In this document: positions 1 to 11,376 of the stretch, in pieces
Numbering within the stretch: position 1 is the stretch's first letter
How the letters are laid out: every line of letters starts with the position of its first letter
Origin: Psychrosphaera haliotis
GTDB lineage: Bacteria; Pseudomonadota; Gammaproteobacteria; Enterobacterales; Alteromonadaceae
NCBI RefSeq assembly: GCF_009728465.1
Contig: NZ_WOCD01000001.1
Span: 620,001 to 684,000, forward strand
Length of the DNA: 64,000 nt
Direction: 5' to 3'
Notes under the pieces: generated by a model
Seen by the model: only the letters and a program-made list of their open reading frames with translations
The model's database searches: none
What the model was told of the DNA's origin: nothing
Made by a program: the position numbers and the translations under genes

Positions 1-849
1 TAGTACTAATCTAAATGGCTTATCAAATCCTTCAGCAGACTTAACTTGAATTAGAGAATACTCGACGTCTGCGCCTAAAGAGATGGCACGGTTAGCAGGA
101 AGAGTCCAAGGAGTGGTTGTCCAGATTACAAAAGAAACATCACCCTCGCCTTTTCCAGCGTCTAGTTCTGAAAATTTGCCAGCAACACCGTCACTGTCTA
201 CCGCAGTAAACATAACATCGATAGCAGGAGATACTTTGTCTTGGTATTCAACTTCTGCTTCAGCAAGTGCTGAACCACAATCTGTACACCAATGAACAGG
301 CTTAGCACCTTTTTGTAAATGATCATTATCAATGATTTTGCTTAACGCACGAATGATATTAGCTTCAGAACTGAAATCCATTGTTTTGTATGGATTGTTC
401 CAATCGCCTAAAACACCTAAACGAACAAAACTAGCTAGCTGACCGTCGATTTGCTTTTGTGCATATTCACGGCACTTCTGACGGAATGTTGCAGCGTCAA
501 CCTTCTTACCAGGCTTGCCAACTTTTTTCTCAACCATTAGCTCAATTGGAAGACCGTGACAGTCCCAACCAGGTACGTATGGCGAATTAAAATCAGATAA
601 CGTTTTAGACTTTACAATAATGTCTTTTAAAATTTTGTTAACCGAGTGACCTAGGTGAATATCACCGTTTGCATAAGGAGGGCCGTCATGCAAAATGAAG
701 CTCTTTTTACCTTTTTTTGCTGCACGAATTTGACCGTACAAATCTTTGTTGGTCCATTCGTCTAACATTTTTGGCTCGCGTTGTGCCAAGTTACCGCGCA
801 TAGGGAACGCAGTTTCAGGTAAATTAAGAGTATGTTTATAATCACTCAT
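1..849 (-). CDS. ileS: Isoleucyl-tRNA synthetase, N-terminal part (runs off window)
   Basis: Charges tRNA-Ile with isoleucine in the cytoplasm (class I aminoacyl-tRNA synthetase). The first 283 codons are present and the rest lies beyond the left edge. The translation starts [20 protein letters not shown] and has the class I nucleotide-binding signature [12 protein letters not shown], with the HIGH-type motif HLGH at about residues 65-68. The editing domain begins near [15 protein letters not shown]. The ATG lies two bases downstream of the ribF stop, so the two genes are almost certainly co-transcribed as in E. coli (ribF-ileS-lspA). The frame is intact over the visible part. Confidence 0.97.
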   Translation of the reverse strand, partial: MSDYKHTLNLPETAFPMRGNLAQREPKMLDEWTNKDLYGQIRAAKKGKKSFILHDGPPYANGDIHLGHSVNKILKDIIVKSKTLSDFNSPYVPGWDCHGLPIELMVEKKVGKPGKKVDAATFRQKCREYAQKQIDGQLASFVRLGVLGDWNNPYKTMDFSSEANIIRALSKIIDNDHLQKGAKPVHWCTDCGSALAEAEVEYQDKVSPAIDVMFTAVDSDGVAGKFSELDAGKGEGDVSFVIWTTTPWTLPANRAISLGADVEYSLIQVKSAEGFDKPFRLVL

Positions 850-851
850 GG

Positions 852-1787
852 TTATTTGATTCCATATTGACTTAGTTTGGATTTAGCCGTTGCTACATCC
901 AGTTTAATTTGAGAAATGAGTTGTTCTATCGACTCGAATTTTTGTTCATCTCTAATTTTACTCAGAGGTTTGATCGATAACCTTTGCCCATACACTTGTT
1001 GGTCAAAGTTAAATATATTTACTTCTAACACAGGCTTTACGCCATTTAACGTTGGCTTATTGCCAATATTTGCAACGCCATAAAAGGTCTGATTGTTCAA
1101 TTCAACTTCAACAACAAACACACCTTTGATAGGTAATACTTTCCTTTTCACAGCTATATTCGCTGTAGGAAAACCAAATTTACGACCGTTTTTTTGACCG
1201 TGAATAACTCGGCCCTGCATAACAAATGGTTCACCTAATAAATCTTCGGCTGCTTTAAAATCAGCGTCTTGTAAATATTTTCGAATTGCCGTGCTGCTCG
1301 CTCTTTGGTCCGAGTATTTAAACGTTTTTGTATCTTCAACACTGAAGCCACAAATTTCTGACTCTTTTTGCAATAATGCAAAGTCGCCACTACGTTTCAC
1401 ACCAAACTTAAAATCATCACCAACAATTAAGTGCTTTACGCCTAATTTGTCTACTAACAAAGATTCTATAAATTCGTCTGCTGCCATTCCTGCAAACTCT
1501 TTGTTAAAACGAACACATATCAGTCGGTCAATACCGAGTTTCTCTAATTTTTTAAATTTGTCTCTGAAGGTCAACACTCGCGCAGCGGCTTTATCGCCTA
1601 AAAATACTTCCTGCGGTTGAGGTTCAAAAATCATCACGGCAGATGGAACACCATGCTTTTTAGACTCAGTTTTCAGCTTGTTCAACACATGTTGATGGCC
1701 CATGTGTACACCGTCAAAATTACCTATCGTCAGAACACAATTTTTGTGTTTTTCGGATAAATTGACTAAACCTCGAACTAACTCCAT
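852..1787 (-). CDS. ribF: Bifunctional riboflavin kinase / FAD synthetase
   Basis: Converts riboflavin to FMN and FMN to FAD. The 311-residue length matches the bacterial bifunctional family. The N-terminal adenylyltransferase domain has the HxGH-type nucleotide-binding motif in NFDGVHMGH (about residues 23-31). The C-terminal flavokinase domain carries [11 protein letters not shown] near residue 200. It lies between murJ and ileS on the minus strand, the conserved gammaproteobacterial order. No FMN riboswitch-like leader was recognised in the 114 bp to murJ, so the gene is probably transcribed with its neighbours. Confidence 0.97.
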   Translation of the reverse strand: MELVRGLVNLSEKHKNCVLTIGNFDGVHMGHQHVLNKLKTESKKHGVPSAVMIFEPQPQEVFLGDKAAARVLTFRDKFKKLEKLGIDRLICVRFNKEFAGMAADEFIESLLVDKLGVKHLIVGDDFKFGVKRSGDFALLQKESEICGFSVEDTKTFKYSDQRASSTAIRKYLQDADFKAAEDLLGEPFVMQGRVIHGQKNGRKFGFPTANIAVKRKVLPIKGVFVVEVELNNQTFYGVANIGNKPTLNGVKPVLEVNIFNFDQQVYGQRLSIKPLSKIRDEQKFESIEQLISQIKLDVATAKSKLSQYGIK

Positions 1788-1901
1788 CGGACCTTCATAA
1801 ACTGTTAAAAAAAACCCAAGAATTATAACGGCAAAGCTAGGCTAATTACTACCCAGAGCGTTCGATAAAGCAACAATTATGTAATATAAATTGAGATTAA
1901 A

Positions 1902-3486
1902 TTAAGCGCCCTGTCTAAAATGCCGTTTGCGTGTACCAAATAAAATTAAACTTACAAAATAAACCACTACAGCAACGCCAATTAATGAAAACAACATCAC
2001 TGATTCTTGCCAAAACGACTCCGTTGCAAACCAACCTGAGCGTTTAATGTATTCAAGTATAAATACCATAGCAGTTGTCGCAGCAACTAGGCGCACAATC
2101 CAACCAATGGTGGCCTTAGAAAGCCTGTAAACGCCTTGCTGATGCAATCCCCAATATAACATGCCGGCATTTAACGTTGCTGACATGGCCGTAGCAATCG
2201 CTAAGCCTACAAAACCATAAAATGGCGCTAACATAAAATTGAACACTATATTGGATAACATCGCGATAATACCTAAGCGCACCGGTGTTTTGGTGTCCTG
2301 TCTTGCAAAGTAACCAGGGGCTAATACTTTAACGGTCATATAACTAACTAACCCAGATGCATAACCAATAAGCGCAAAATAAACTTGCTGACCATCCGTT
2401 GCGGTAAATTCACCATGTGTATACAAAATCTTAATAATTAAAGGGCCTAAAACAATTAGACCTGCTAACGCAGGGAATGCCATTAACAACACCATTTTTA
2501 ACGCCCAATCCATGGTTTCTTGAAACTTCGCTGGGTTATTAGTGCTATGAAGCTTTGACAGGCTTGGCAAAATTACCGTGGCGATACCGATTCCAAAAAG
2601 CCCTAAAGGAAACTCAATTAATCGATCCGCGTAATACAACCAACTAATAGAGCCCGTCATTAAAAAAGAAGCGATAACCGTATCAACTAATGCATTTAAT
2701 TGATGAACTGACACACCTAATATCGCAGGTAACATAAGAAGACGAATGCGCTTTACATGTTCATCGTTCCAGCCCCATTTGGGCCTGACTAATAAACCAG
2801 CCTTAGCTAAAAACGGCCACTGGAAAAAAAATTGAACTAACCCGCCAACAAACACACCGAGAGCAAGTGCATAAGCGGTATCACTAAAAGTGTCTTTAAA
2901 CAGAATGGCACAGGCAATAATCGAAATATTTAGGAATACTGGTGTAAATGCTGCAACTGCAAATTTGTTATAAACATTTAAAACCGCCCCAGATAAGGCG
3001 ACAAAAGTAATAAAGAATAAATAAGGAAATGTAATTTTTAATAATGCAGAGGCCATATCAAACTTAGCGGCATCTTCACCGCCTTGCCACCAATCAATAA
3101 ACCAACCAGTACCAAAAACCATGACAATCAGCGGAGACGCAACAATAGCAAAAGCAGTCAAACCCAGAACAATGACACCTAACGTGCCAGAAACTTTGGC
3201 GACCAACTCACGAAACCGCGTCGTCTCCATGTTTTTCTTTTACTTCTGATAAAACGGGGACAAAAGCCTGCGCAAATGCGCCTTCGGCAAACAAGCGCCT
3301 TAAAAAGTTAGGAATGCGATTAGCAAATAAATAAACATCAGCGTTGACCCCTGCACCTACAAAGGTAGCAATGACAACATCCCTGACTAAACCTAATACC
3401 CTTGATATAAGAGTCATGAACGAAACGATCAGACTCGACTTTAATAACGCCAAAATATTTCCTTTAACCGCCGCAGAATAAAACAT
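1902..3486 (-). CDS. murJ: Lipid II flippase MurJ (apparent one-base frameshift)
   Basis: Inner-membrane MOP-superfamily flippase that moves lipid II to the periplasmic face for peptidoglycan synthesis. The N-terminal part (from 3486) reads MFYSAAVKGNILALLKSSLI and includes SRVLGLVRD and FAEGAFAQAFVPVLSE. It then stops after HGDDAVS. The remainder continues in another frame from about 3228 as RFRELVAKVSG, with many hydrophobic segments. Dropping one A from the AAA at 3213-3215 (plus strand) joins them as HGDDAVRELVAKVSG and gives 527 residues, close to the E. coli protein. MurJ is normally essential, so a sequencing indel is more likely than a real mutation. rpsT diverges upstream, as in E. 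coli. Confidence 0.93.
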
Positions 3487-3622
3487 GCATAGCTTGCCAG
3501 ACTTTTAGTCATTTATAAATTAGCTTTTCCATTTAAAATGATTTGACAAAAGCAGTATAAAAAGGCAAACTCCTCGGCCTTAAAAAACCGGTTATTTGAA
3601 TTAAAAAGTTTAGGAGTCAGCC

Positions 3623-3883
3623 TTGGCTAACATTAAGTCTGCTAAGAAACGCGTTATAACTTCTGAGAAGGCTCGTCGTCACAATGCAAGCCGTCGTTCT
3701 ATGATGCGTACTTTCATGAAAAAAGTTGTAACAGCTATCGAAGCTGGTCAAAAAGAAACTGCACAAGAAGCATTTACTGCACTTGTACCAGTTCTTGACC
3801 GTTATGCAACTAAAGGTCTAATTCACAAAAACAAAGCAGCACGTCATAAGAGTCGTTTAAACGCTCAAATTAACGCGCTATAA
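3623..3883 (+). CDS. rpsT: 30S ribosomal protein S20
   Basis: Small-subunit primary assembly protein. The 86 residues start [20 protein letters not shown], a clear S20 N-terminus rich in Lys and Arg. The start codon is TTG at 3623, preceded by TAGGAG at 3611-3616. E. coli rpsT also uses a UUG start, which matters for its translational autoregulation, so the unusual start is probably functional. The gene is transcribed alone, divergent from murJ, and ends in a strong terminator. Confidence 0.98.
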   Translation: MANIKSAKKRVITSEKARRHNASRRSMMRTFMKKVVTAIEAGQKETAQEAFTALVPVLDRYATKGLIHKNKAARHKSRLNAQINAL

Positions 3884-3905
3884 TTTTTGTAATTATACTT
3901 TTTAA

Positions 3906-3932
3906 AAAACCGGAACTTGTTCCGGTTTTTTT
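3906..3932 (+). terminator. Intrinsic terminator of rpsT
   Basis: Perfect 10-bp stem (AAAACCGGAA / TTCCGGTTTT) around a CTTG loop, followed by a run of T, 23 bases after the rpsT stop. It may also act weakly on the minus strand. Confidence 0.9.
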
Positions 3933-3979
3933 ATATCTAAAATTTGGCTTTGCTTTAGGCTTTAGTAAATATCAAAAAC

Positions 3980-4366
3980 TTAATAAACCGCTAGAATATT
4001 TAACAACGCTGCCGCTAACATCATCAAGTAAGTTAATATCCCACCAATAGTGCGAGCAATTGACGTACCAGCGCTTTTACCTAAACCCATTGCATGAAAT
4101 AAACGTCCAATCAGTAGTGCCGTTCCTAAAATATTGAGTACCCAAACCTCCGCCTTGTTAAGCTCTAGAAAGGCCAATAACAATAAAGCTAATGGCACGT
4201 ACTCAGCAAAGTTAGCGTGTACTCTAATCGCACGATGTAATGTATTAGATTCACCATGGCCAATACCAACTTTGTGTACCAGTCGTAACTTTATAATGCG
4301 AAACGACAGTGCAACATAAAAAACGGCTAACATGCCGGCATAAAATGCTGTGTATTTAATTATCAT
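3980..4366 (-). CDS. MAPEG-family membrane protein
   Basis: Integral membrane protein of the MAPEG family (membrane-associated proteins in eicosanoid and glutathione metabolism). It has 128 residues and about four hydrophobic helices. The family pattern is visible in the central block RAIRVHANFAEYVPLALLLL, followed by NILGTALLIGRLFHAMGL. Bacterial members are often YecN-like proteins of unknown substrate, so glutathione transferase or peroxidase activity is only a family-level possibility. It is flanked by the rpsT and adk terminators and looks monocistronic. Confidence 0.85.
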   Translation of the reverse strand: MIIKYTAFYAGMLAVFYVALSFRIIKLRLVHKVGIGHGESNTLHRAIRVHANFAEYVPLALLLLAFLELNKAEVWVLNILGTALLIGRLFHAMGLGKSAGTSIARTIGGILTYLMMLAAALLNILAVY

Positions 4367-4501
4367 TATTGTTCCCTTTTTTTATTATTTATATTTATTA
4401 GGATATTTATAGCCAATATTTTATATATTCTAGTGAGTATCAAACATATCAAAAAATAGAACTGCTATTGATAGTCAACTTACCAGTTTTCTTCTAAAAC
4501 A

Positions 4502-4527
4502 AAAAAACGCCACATATGCGGCGTTTT
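4502..4527 (-). terminator. Intrinsic terminator of adk
   Basis: Stem AAAAACGCC / GGCGTTTTT with an 8-base loop, lying 23 bases past the adk stop. On the minus strand it is followed by a T-rich run. Confidence 0.85.
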
Positions 4528-4549
4528 TCTTAGTCATTAGCGTTAAGTT

Positions 4550-5323
<774 letters not shown>

Positions 5324-5337
5324 CTAAATTTTAGACA

Positions 5338-5366
5338 TAAAAAAGGGCAAGCTATTGCTTACCCTT
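5338..5366 (-). terminator. Intrinsic terminator of htpG
   Basis: On the minus strand GGGTAAGC / GCTTGCCC pairs (one U-G wobble) around AATA and is followed by TTTTTT. It separates htpG from adk. Confidence 0.8.
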
Positions 5367-5426
5367 TCATTTTAGCTATTTTAATTAAAACAATAATCTA
5401 GCTATGACTGACCTTTAACTATTATT

Positions 5427-7356
5427 TTACTTAGTTAATGACATCATTAGTGTGTTTAAACGTTTCACAAACGCACCAGGATCTTTAATGGTGCCACGCT
5501 CAGCTAGAGTAGCTTGGTCTAACAATACTTCTACCCATTGCTTATATTGCGCTTCGTCTTGAACTTGATCTACGTGCTTAACTAACTCGTGTTCCATGTT
5601 CAATTCAAATACCGGCTTAACGTCTGGCACTTCTTGACCCATTTGTTTCATCAGGTCAATCATTTGCGGGCTCATGTCGCTGTTGCCTGTAACAATACAT
5701 GCTGGCGAATCAGTTAAACGGTGAGATACTTTCACTTCTTTAACTTTTCCGTCAAGCGCTGTTTGGAAACGTTCGATGCTAGATGCAAACTCTTTGTCCG
5801 CTTCTTCTTGTGCTTTTTTAGACTCTTCGTCTTCTAGGTCACCTAGGTCTAAATCACCACGAGTAACAGATACAAGCTGCTTGCCGTCGAATTCAGTTAA
5901 GTGTGACATCAACCACTCATCAATACGGTCAACCATTAGCACAACTTCAATACCTTTCTTGCGGAATATCTCTAGTGCTGGGTTGTTTGCCGCTGCTTCA
6001 TATGAATCTGCTACCAAGTAATAAATCTTATCTTGGCCTTCTTTCATACGCTCAACATAGTCAGGGAAAGACACAGATTGAGTCGCGTCATCATTGTGTG
6101 TTGATGTGAATCTTAATAACTTAGCAATCGCTTCTTTGTTAGCGAAGTCTTCTGCTGGACCTTCTTTTAGAACTTGGCCAAACTCGTTCCAGAATACTTG
6201 ATAGTCTTCTTTCTTGTTTTTACCCATACGGTCAAGCATTTTAATAACACGTGATGTACATGCTTTACGTAACGCTTGAGTCACTTTGTTGTCTTGTAAA
6301 ATTTCACGAGATACGTTTAAAGGTAAGTCGTTTGAGTCAATTAAGCCTTTTACAAAACGAAGGTACGTTGGCATAAACTGTTCAGCGTCGTCCATAATGA
6401 AAACACGCTGTACATATAGTTTTAAACCACGTTGCTTATCGCGATTCCACATGTCGAATGGTGCTTTTTTAGGAATATATAATAACGACGTATATTCACT
6501 GCTACCTTCAACTTTATTGTGTGCCCACGTTAATGGATCTTCAAAGTCATGGCTAATGTGCTTGTAAAATTCTTGGTAATCTTTGTCTTCAAGTTCAGAC
6601 TTGTCTAAAGTCCAAAGCGCATCGGCTTTGTTGATAACTTCCCACTCACCGTCAGTGGCAGCAATTTTTTCGCCGTCTTCGCCTTCTGACTCTGGAGTGC
6701 CATCTTTCCACATTTCTACTGGTGTAGAGATATGGTCAGAGTATTTTTTGATTACTTGACGAAGCTTGTAGTCATCAGCAAATTCTTTTTCATCTTCTTT
6801 TAAGAATAAAGTAATTTCTGTACCACGAGTCGACTTTTCAATTGTCTCAATTGTGTACTCGCCTTCGCCTTCACTTGTCCACTCAACGCCGTTGTCTTTG
6901 CTATCGCCTGCTTTACGAGAACGAACAATTACTTTATCTGCAACGATAAATGCCGAGTAAAAACCAACACCAAACTGTCCAATTAGTTGAGAGTCTTGAG
7001 CTTTGTCGCCCGTTAGGTTTTTAAAGAAGTCGGCTGTACCTGACTTTGCAATGGTACCTAAATGATTAGCCGCGTCTTCCGCGTCCATACCAACACCGTT
7101 ATCGTCAATCGTTACGGTATTTTTGTCGGCGTCAAAGCTTACACGAAACACGTAGATTTGCGTCGTTTTCATATAAGTCATTATTTGATAGTCCTTCAAA
7201 GCGCAATTTGTCTGCGGCATCCGCTGCGTTTGAAATTAATTCACGTAAAAAGATCTCTTTGTTTGAGTACAAAGAATGGATCATAAGTTGTAGTAGTTGT
7301 TTTACTTCGGTTTGAAAGCCGTGAGTTTGTTTACCTTGAGTGGCTGCTTCTGCCAT
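5427..7356 (-). CDS. htpG: Hsp90-family chaperone HtpG (7-base insertion near the N-terminus)
   Basis: Cytosolic ATP-dependent chaperone of the Hsp90 family. The N-terminal GHKL ATPase domain has [20 protein letters not shown] and, further on, DDNGVGM and GTIAKSGT; the middle and C-terminal dimerisation domains follow. The frame breaks at 7138-7152. The first part ends [10 protein letters not shown]-stop and the second resumes as [13 protein letters not shown]. The DNA holds two nearly overlapping codings of Arg-Val-Ser (CGTGTTTCG and CGTGTAAGC). Removing 7 bases restores [13 protein letters not shown] and a 640-residue protein. This could be an assembly chimera of two variants or a true small duplication. 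Gene order recR-htpG-adk matches E. coli. Confidence 0.93.
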
Positions 7357-7412
7357 TGTCAGGGTCTCCTTTAATGATTTACGTTAATTATTTAATCGTT
7401 TGATGACAAGTA

Positions 7413-7440
7413 AATAAGTGTGCTTTTAACGCTTTTCAAG
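7413..7440 (-). promoter_or_regulatory. Possible sigma-32 (heat-shock) promoter of htpG
   Basis: Upstream of htpG the minus strand has CTTGAAA (7434-7440), identical to the sigma-32 -35 core, then a 13-base spacer and CACTTATT, only a weak match to the CCCCATNT -10. Position and gene function fit, but the -10 is poor. Confidence 0.45.
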
Positions 7441-7494
7441 GGGGGAATTTTAATTCCGTAAAAAAATGTGTGATTGCTTAAGAAAGAGTCACAA

Positions 7495-8112
7495 CTAAAA
7501 CTGTTTACGGCCCATTAATGCATGGCTCATTGTTGAAGTATCAACCATTTCAAGTTCGCCACCAACCGGAATACCATGCGCAATACGAGTAATTGCAACA
7601 TTGTTGGATTTACAGATGTCAGCAATATAATGAGACGTTGCTTCACCTTCTACACTTGGATTTAAAGCTAGAATAACTTCTTCCACCAGCGGCTTAGAAG
7701 GATCAGAGCCGTCACTTGCAAGCACTTCTTCAAGTTGTGATAAACCAAGCTCTTGTGGACCAACGCCATCGATTGGAGATAGGCAACCGTGTAAAACAAA
7801 ATAACGTCCTGAAAAATGACCACTTTGTTCAACAGCGGCTAAGTCAGAAACCGACTCAACAATGCACAGTAATGTATTTTGCGTACGGCGTGAGTTTGTA
7901 CAAATATCGCAAAGCTCAAGCTCTGTGTAATTTCGGCACTGTTTACATTGACCGATTTCCGCTAAGCCCGTTGCTAACGTATTCGCTAATTCAGTACCGG
8001 CCTGGCGTTTATGCTGCAACAAATGATAAGCCATACGCTGCGCGGTCTTTGGACCAACACCTGGTAAACACTGTAATTGTTCTATCATTTTTTGAAGCAG
8101 AGATGTTTGCAC
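7495..8112 (-). CDS. recR: Recombination mediator protein RecR
   Basis: Acts with RecO and RecF to load RecA on gapped DNA. The 205-residue length is typical. The helix-hairpin-helix LPGVGPKTAQRMAYHLL lies at about residues 16-32. The Cys4 zinc motif (CKQC ... CDIC) is near residues 55-72, and a Toprim domain follows with ESVSDLAAVEQ. The start MQTSLLQKMIEQLQCLPGVG is conventional. In E. coli recR follows dnaX-ybaB directly; here sbcC and sbcD lie between ybaB and recR. Confidence 0.97.
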   Translation of the reverse strand: MQTSLLQKMIEQLQCLPGVGPKTAQRMAYHLLQHKRQAGTELANTLATGLAEIGQCKQCRNYTELELCDICTNSRRTQNTLLCIVESVSDLAAVEQSGHFSGRYFVLHGCLSPIDGVGPQELGLSQLEEVLASDGSDPSKPLVEEVILALNPSVEGEATSHYIADICKSNNVAITRIAHGIPVGGELEMVDTSTMSHALMGRKQF

Positions 8113-8194
8113 AAACTAACCTTTTAACGCATTACGTAATTTCCGGTACGATACCAAAAGCACAGATAAAAGTAATCTAATCTGTTTTAATTAT

Positions 8195-11100
8195 TTACAC
8201 CGCGACTGTCGATATTTCACTGCCCGCTGGACCAGATTTAACATCTACTCGAAGGCCCATTTGGCTTTTTAATTCCGAAACATGGGAAATAATGCCTATC
8301 ATTCGGCCCGAAGATTGAAGATCTATTAGCGTTCGAACAGCAAGCTCTAAAGACTCTGGATCTAAGCTGCCAAAACCTTCATCGATAAATAATGTATCCA
8401 GCTTTATGCCACCCGAATAGGATTGAACCACATCAGACAAACCTAGCGCTAAAGATAATGCAGCTAAAAATGATTCACCACCAGAAAGCGTTGCCACAGG
8501 ACGCGACTTTCCTGTGTAGGCATCATCAACTTCTAGTTCTAACCCTGACGCTTTATTTCCCTTGGCTTTTTCTTCTTTACGAATTAACTGATAACGACCT
8601 TTACTCATTAATGACAATCGCTGCGAAGCCTGAATAAGCACATCATCAAGCAATACACTCAAGACAAAACGTTGCAAACTGATTTTATCGCCGTCTAATC
8701 CATTTGATATTCGATAAAGCGTACCTACAACTTGATATTGTTTTTCTAACGCTTCATTGGTTTGATGAGCAACCTTTAGCTTTTTCTGTACTGACAATAA
8801 TTGATTGTTACGCTCTTCTAGCGCTCGCCATTCATTATCTTTTTGATGAAAAGCTTGCTTAAGTTCAGTCACCGCTTCAGTTAAGTTTTGAAGTTCAGGT
8901 TTTGTTGCGTCTTTAAGCTCTGTATTTAATTGGGCCATTGCGCCCTTTAATGTGTCTAAGTGACTTTTGTATTGCTCTACTTGCTGACTCAATAACGATA
9001 AATCTACCTCACTAAGCCAAGCATTTTTAAAGCTAATTTCATCATCAAAAGTACTTTCCTGAATCGCGTTTTGCCAAGCGTTAATAGCAACTTCATATTC
9101 TTGTTGTTGTACTGTTAACTGATTTATTAAGGCCTGAGTACTTGCTTCAAGTTGATCGACGGTACTTTGTGCACTTTCTTTGTTTGTTCGCGCAGCGGCT
9201 AATCCAGACTCCAATGCAGAAATAGTCTGAACTCTGTTTGCCATCTCTGCTTGAATTTTATGAGCGTCGCGGTGCTCTTCAGGCAGTTGCTGTTCTAATT
9301 GGTGTACCGTTGACGTTGCTATCACAAGCTGTTCATTGTCGTGGTTAGCTTGAGTTTCAAGCTCAACGATAGAAGTTTCTAGCTGAGTTAATGTTTGCTT
9401 GTCGTTAAGTAATTCTAACTTAAGCTTTTCCAAGCTTTGTTTAGTAGCTAGTAGCGTATTTACGAATTTCAGTTGAGCTTGATATTTAACTTGAGCGGTT
9501 TCTACGTTCAGATCAACTGAGTTGGCTGAGACTAGGCTTGGGTCTGGGTTTTGATCTGAGCCATTGACTGAGTTTTGGTCTGAGTTATTGAGTGAGCTGT
9601 GAGCCATGTTTTGCTCTGTGGTCAGCTCTTTCGTCAGCTCTTCAACTAGACTGCCTTTCACTTTTTGTTTGTTTAAAGCATCGTCAAACTCTGCTTTTAC
9701 CTTGTCTCGAGCCTGAGTTTGCAAAACAACCTGCTCTCTAGCTGCATCAACATCCGCTTTGCTAACCATCGTAGGGTCTTCACCCTCTGCGCTTCCTGCA
9801 GTTACAGCTTTAGCAGGCTGTGGATGCGCTAAACTGCCACAAACGGGACATGGTGAGCCGTCATTAAGCTCTTGTGCCAATATAGCCGCTTGATTTGCAT
9901 GCCAAGAATATTCAACTTCTTTTGCTTTTTTAGTTAAAGCGGTCAGGTTTACGTTGCTGTCATTTAACTTACCTTCAAGCAATAAGGTATTCAACGTTAA
10001 CTGGTTTAAATCAGTAACCAGCTTCTTTAACGTTTCCCTATCCTTAACAGACTTTAAAAGCTTTTCTAGTTTGACTCGCTCCTGTGGCAATAACTCAACT
10101 TCATTCGATAGTAAAATTACCTGTGAGTCTTTTTTGTCTATATTCGATTTTACAGTGGTTATATTTGTTAAAGCAGACGTTAAGCTTTGTTTACTTTTTT
10201 TCGCTTTAAGCGCAGAGACATTCAGGTTATTTTTAGCCGCAACTAAATCGTTGGCTAGTTTTAAATACTGCTGTAAATCATTGTGCTGTTTTTGTAGCAA
10301 GGCTACGTTTTGGTGATCACGTTCAGCAACCGTTAACTGCGTCACTGCATTTGTTAGCTTTGTCTTTGCCTCATCTCTTTGCTTAGAACTAATGTCTAAT
10401 GAAACTTTGATTGTTTTCAGTTTAATTTCTGTGTTTTGTTGCGCTTCAAATTTAGGTGTTAACTTTTGGGCCACATTTGCTAGCTGTATGGTCTTTTTTG
10501 TTTGCTCGTTTAGCGATTCGTTTGTTTTATGCGCCAACAACTCTTTTTCTTTAGCAGCTTGCGCTATAAATTTAGCGTCTAATTGCTTTGCATTTTCTAA
10601 TGACTTTTCTGCATTTTTAACTTGGCTTTCTGCAGTTTTCTTTAAATTTAAAGCTTGTTCCAAAGACGGAGCTAATTGTTTTAATTCACTCGTAATTTCA
10701 TCTTCGCTATTTAAGTCCGCACTCTGCAAAATACCTTTGATTTGGTTTTTGTGCTCGTCTACTTTTTTAGTAATATCCGAAGCCTTTACTTTTAGTGCTT
10801 CTTCTATTTTTTTGTATACGGATGTTTGAAACAGCTGACTAAATATTTTTTCTCTATCTTTTGAGTCAGCTAATAATAGCTCTCTAAATTTACCCTGAGG
10901 CAAAACCATCACTTGTCTAAATTGATCAACATTAAGGCCAATTAAATTTTGCACTTCTTTATCGGCGTCTTTAACGCTAGTCGATACCATCAGCCTATTT
11001 TCGGCAGAACCATCTAGCTCCCACATTGAGGCTTTTGATTGCTGAGTAGTTGTGCCTTCACCTACGCTTTTTGCACGTTCCTGCATAGGAATTCGAGTAA

Positions 11101-11374
11101 TACGGTAGCGTTTGTCGTTTAAGCTAAAGTCTAACGTCACTTCCGTAAGCAATTTCATATCGGCAAAGTCGCAACGCATTTGTGATGCAGAGCGCTCAGC
11201 GCCAGTTGTGTGCCCGTATAAAGCAAAACAAATCGCATCTAATATTGAGCTTTTACCAGCACCAGTGGCGCCATTAATCAAAAACAAAGGGTTTGACCCT
11301 AGCTTTTCAAAATCGACAAATTCAGTACCAGAAAATGGCCCAAACGCCTGAACCGTTAATTTAAGTGGCTTCAT
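8195..11374 (-). CDS. sbcC: Exonuclease subunit SbcC (Rad50-like SMC ATPase)
   Basis: ATPase subunit of the SbcCD nuclease, which processes hairpins, palindromes and blocked DNA ends. Walker A is GATGAGKS at residues 35-42. A long coiled coil is interrupted by the zinc-hook CPVC near residue 508. The ABC signature LSGGES lies near residue 960 and Walker B LFIDEGFGSLD near 990. At 1059 residues it is full length and in frame. The distal coiled coil has a short Asn/Ser/Asp-rich repeat (SDQN units, 9520-9610). The start follows the sbcD stop by two bases, so the two are one operon. Confidence 0.96.
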   Translation of the reverse strand: MKPLKLTVQAFGPFSGTEFVDFEKLGSNPLFLINGATGAGKSSILDAICFALYGHTTGAERSASQMRCDFADMKLLTEVTLDFSLNDKRYRITRIPMQERAKSVGEGTTTQQSKASMWELDGSAENRLMVSTSVKDADKEVQNLIGLNVDQFRQVMVLPQGKFRELLLADSKDREKIFSQLFQTSVYKKIEEALKVKASDITKKVDEHKNQIKGILQSADLNSEDEITSELKQLAPSLEQALNLKKTAESQVKNAEKSLENAKQLDAKFIAQAAKEKELLAHKTNESLNEQTKKTIQLANVAQKLTPKFEAQQNTEIKLKTIKVSLDISSKQRDEAKTKLTNAVTQLTVAERDHQNVALLQKQHNDLQQYLKLANDLVAAKNNLNVSALKAKKSKQSLTSALTNITTVKSNIDKKDSQVILLSNEVELLPQERVKLEKLLKSVKDRETLKKLVTDLNQLTLNTLLLEGKLNDSNVNLTALTKKAKEVEYSWHANQAAILAQELNDGSPCPVCGSLAHPQPAKAVTAGSAEGEDPTMVSKADVDAAREQVVLQTQARDKVKAEFDDALNKQKVKGSLVEELTKELTTEQNMAHSSLNNSDQNSVNGSDQNPDPSLVSANSVDLNVETAQVKYQAQLKFVNTLLATKQSLEKLKLELLNDKQTLTQLETSIVELETQANHDNEQLVIATSTVHQLEQQLPEEHRDAHKIQAEMANRVQTISALESGLAAARTNKESAQSTVDQLEASTQALINQLTVQQQEYEVAINAWQNAIQESTFDDEISFKNAWLSEVDLSLLSQQVEQYKSHLDTLKGAMAQLNTELKDATKPELQNLTEAVTELKQAFHQKDNEWRALEERNNQLLSVQKKLKVAHQTNEALEKQYQVVGTLYRISNGLDGDKISLQRFVLSVLLDDVLIQASQRLSLMSKGRYQLIRKEEKAKGNKASGLELEVDDAYTGKSRPVATLSGGESFLAALSLALGLSDVVQSYSGGIKLDTLFIDEGFGSLDPESLELAVRTLIDLQSSGRMIGIISHVSELKSQMGLRVDVKSGPAGSEISTVAV

Positions 11375-11376
11375 GC

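Noticed and set aside
3541-3572. TTGACA at 3543 as the rpsT -35 box
   Set aside because: No acceptable -10 at 16-18 bases; the nearby TATAAA is only 7 bases away, so no promoter is claimed.
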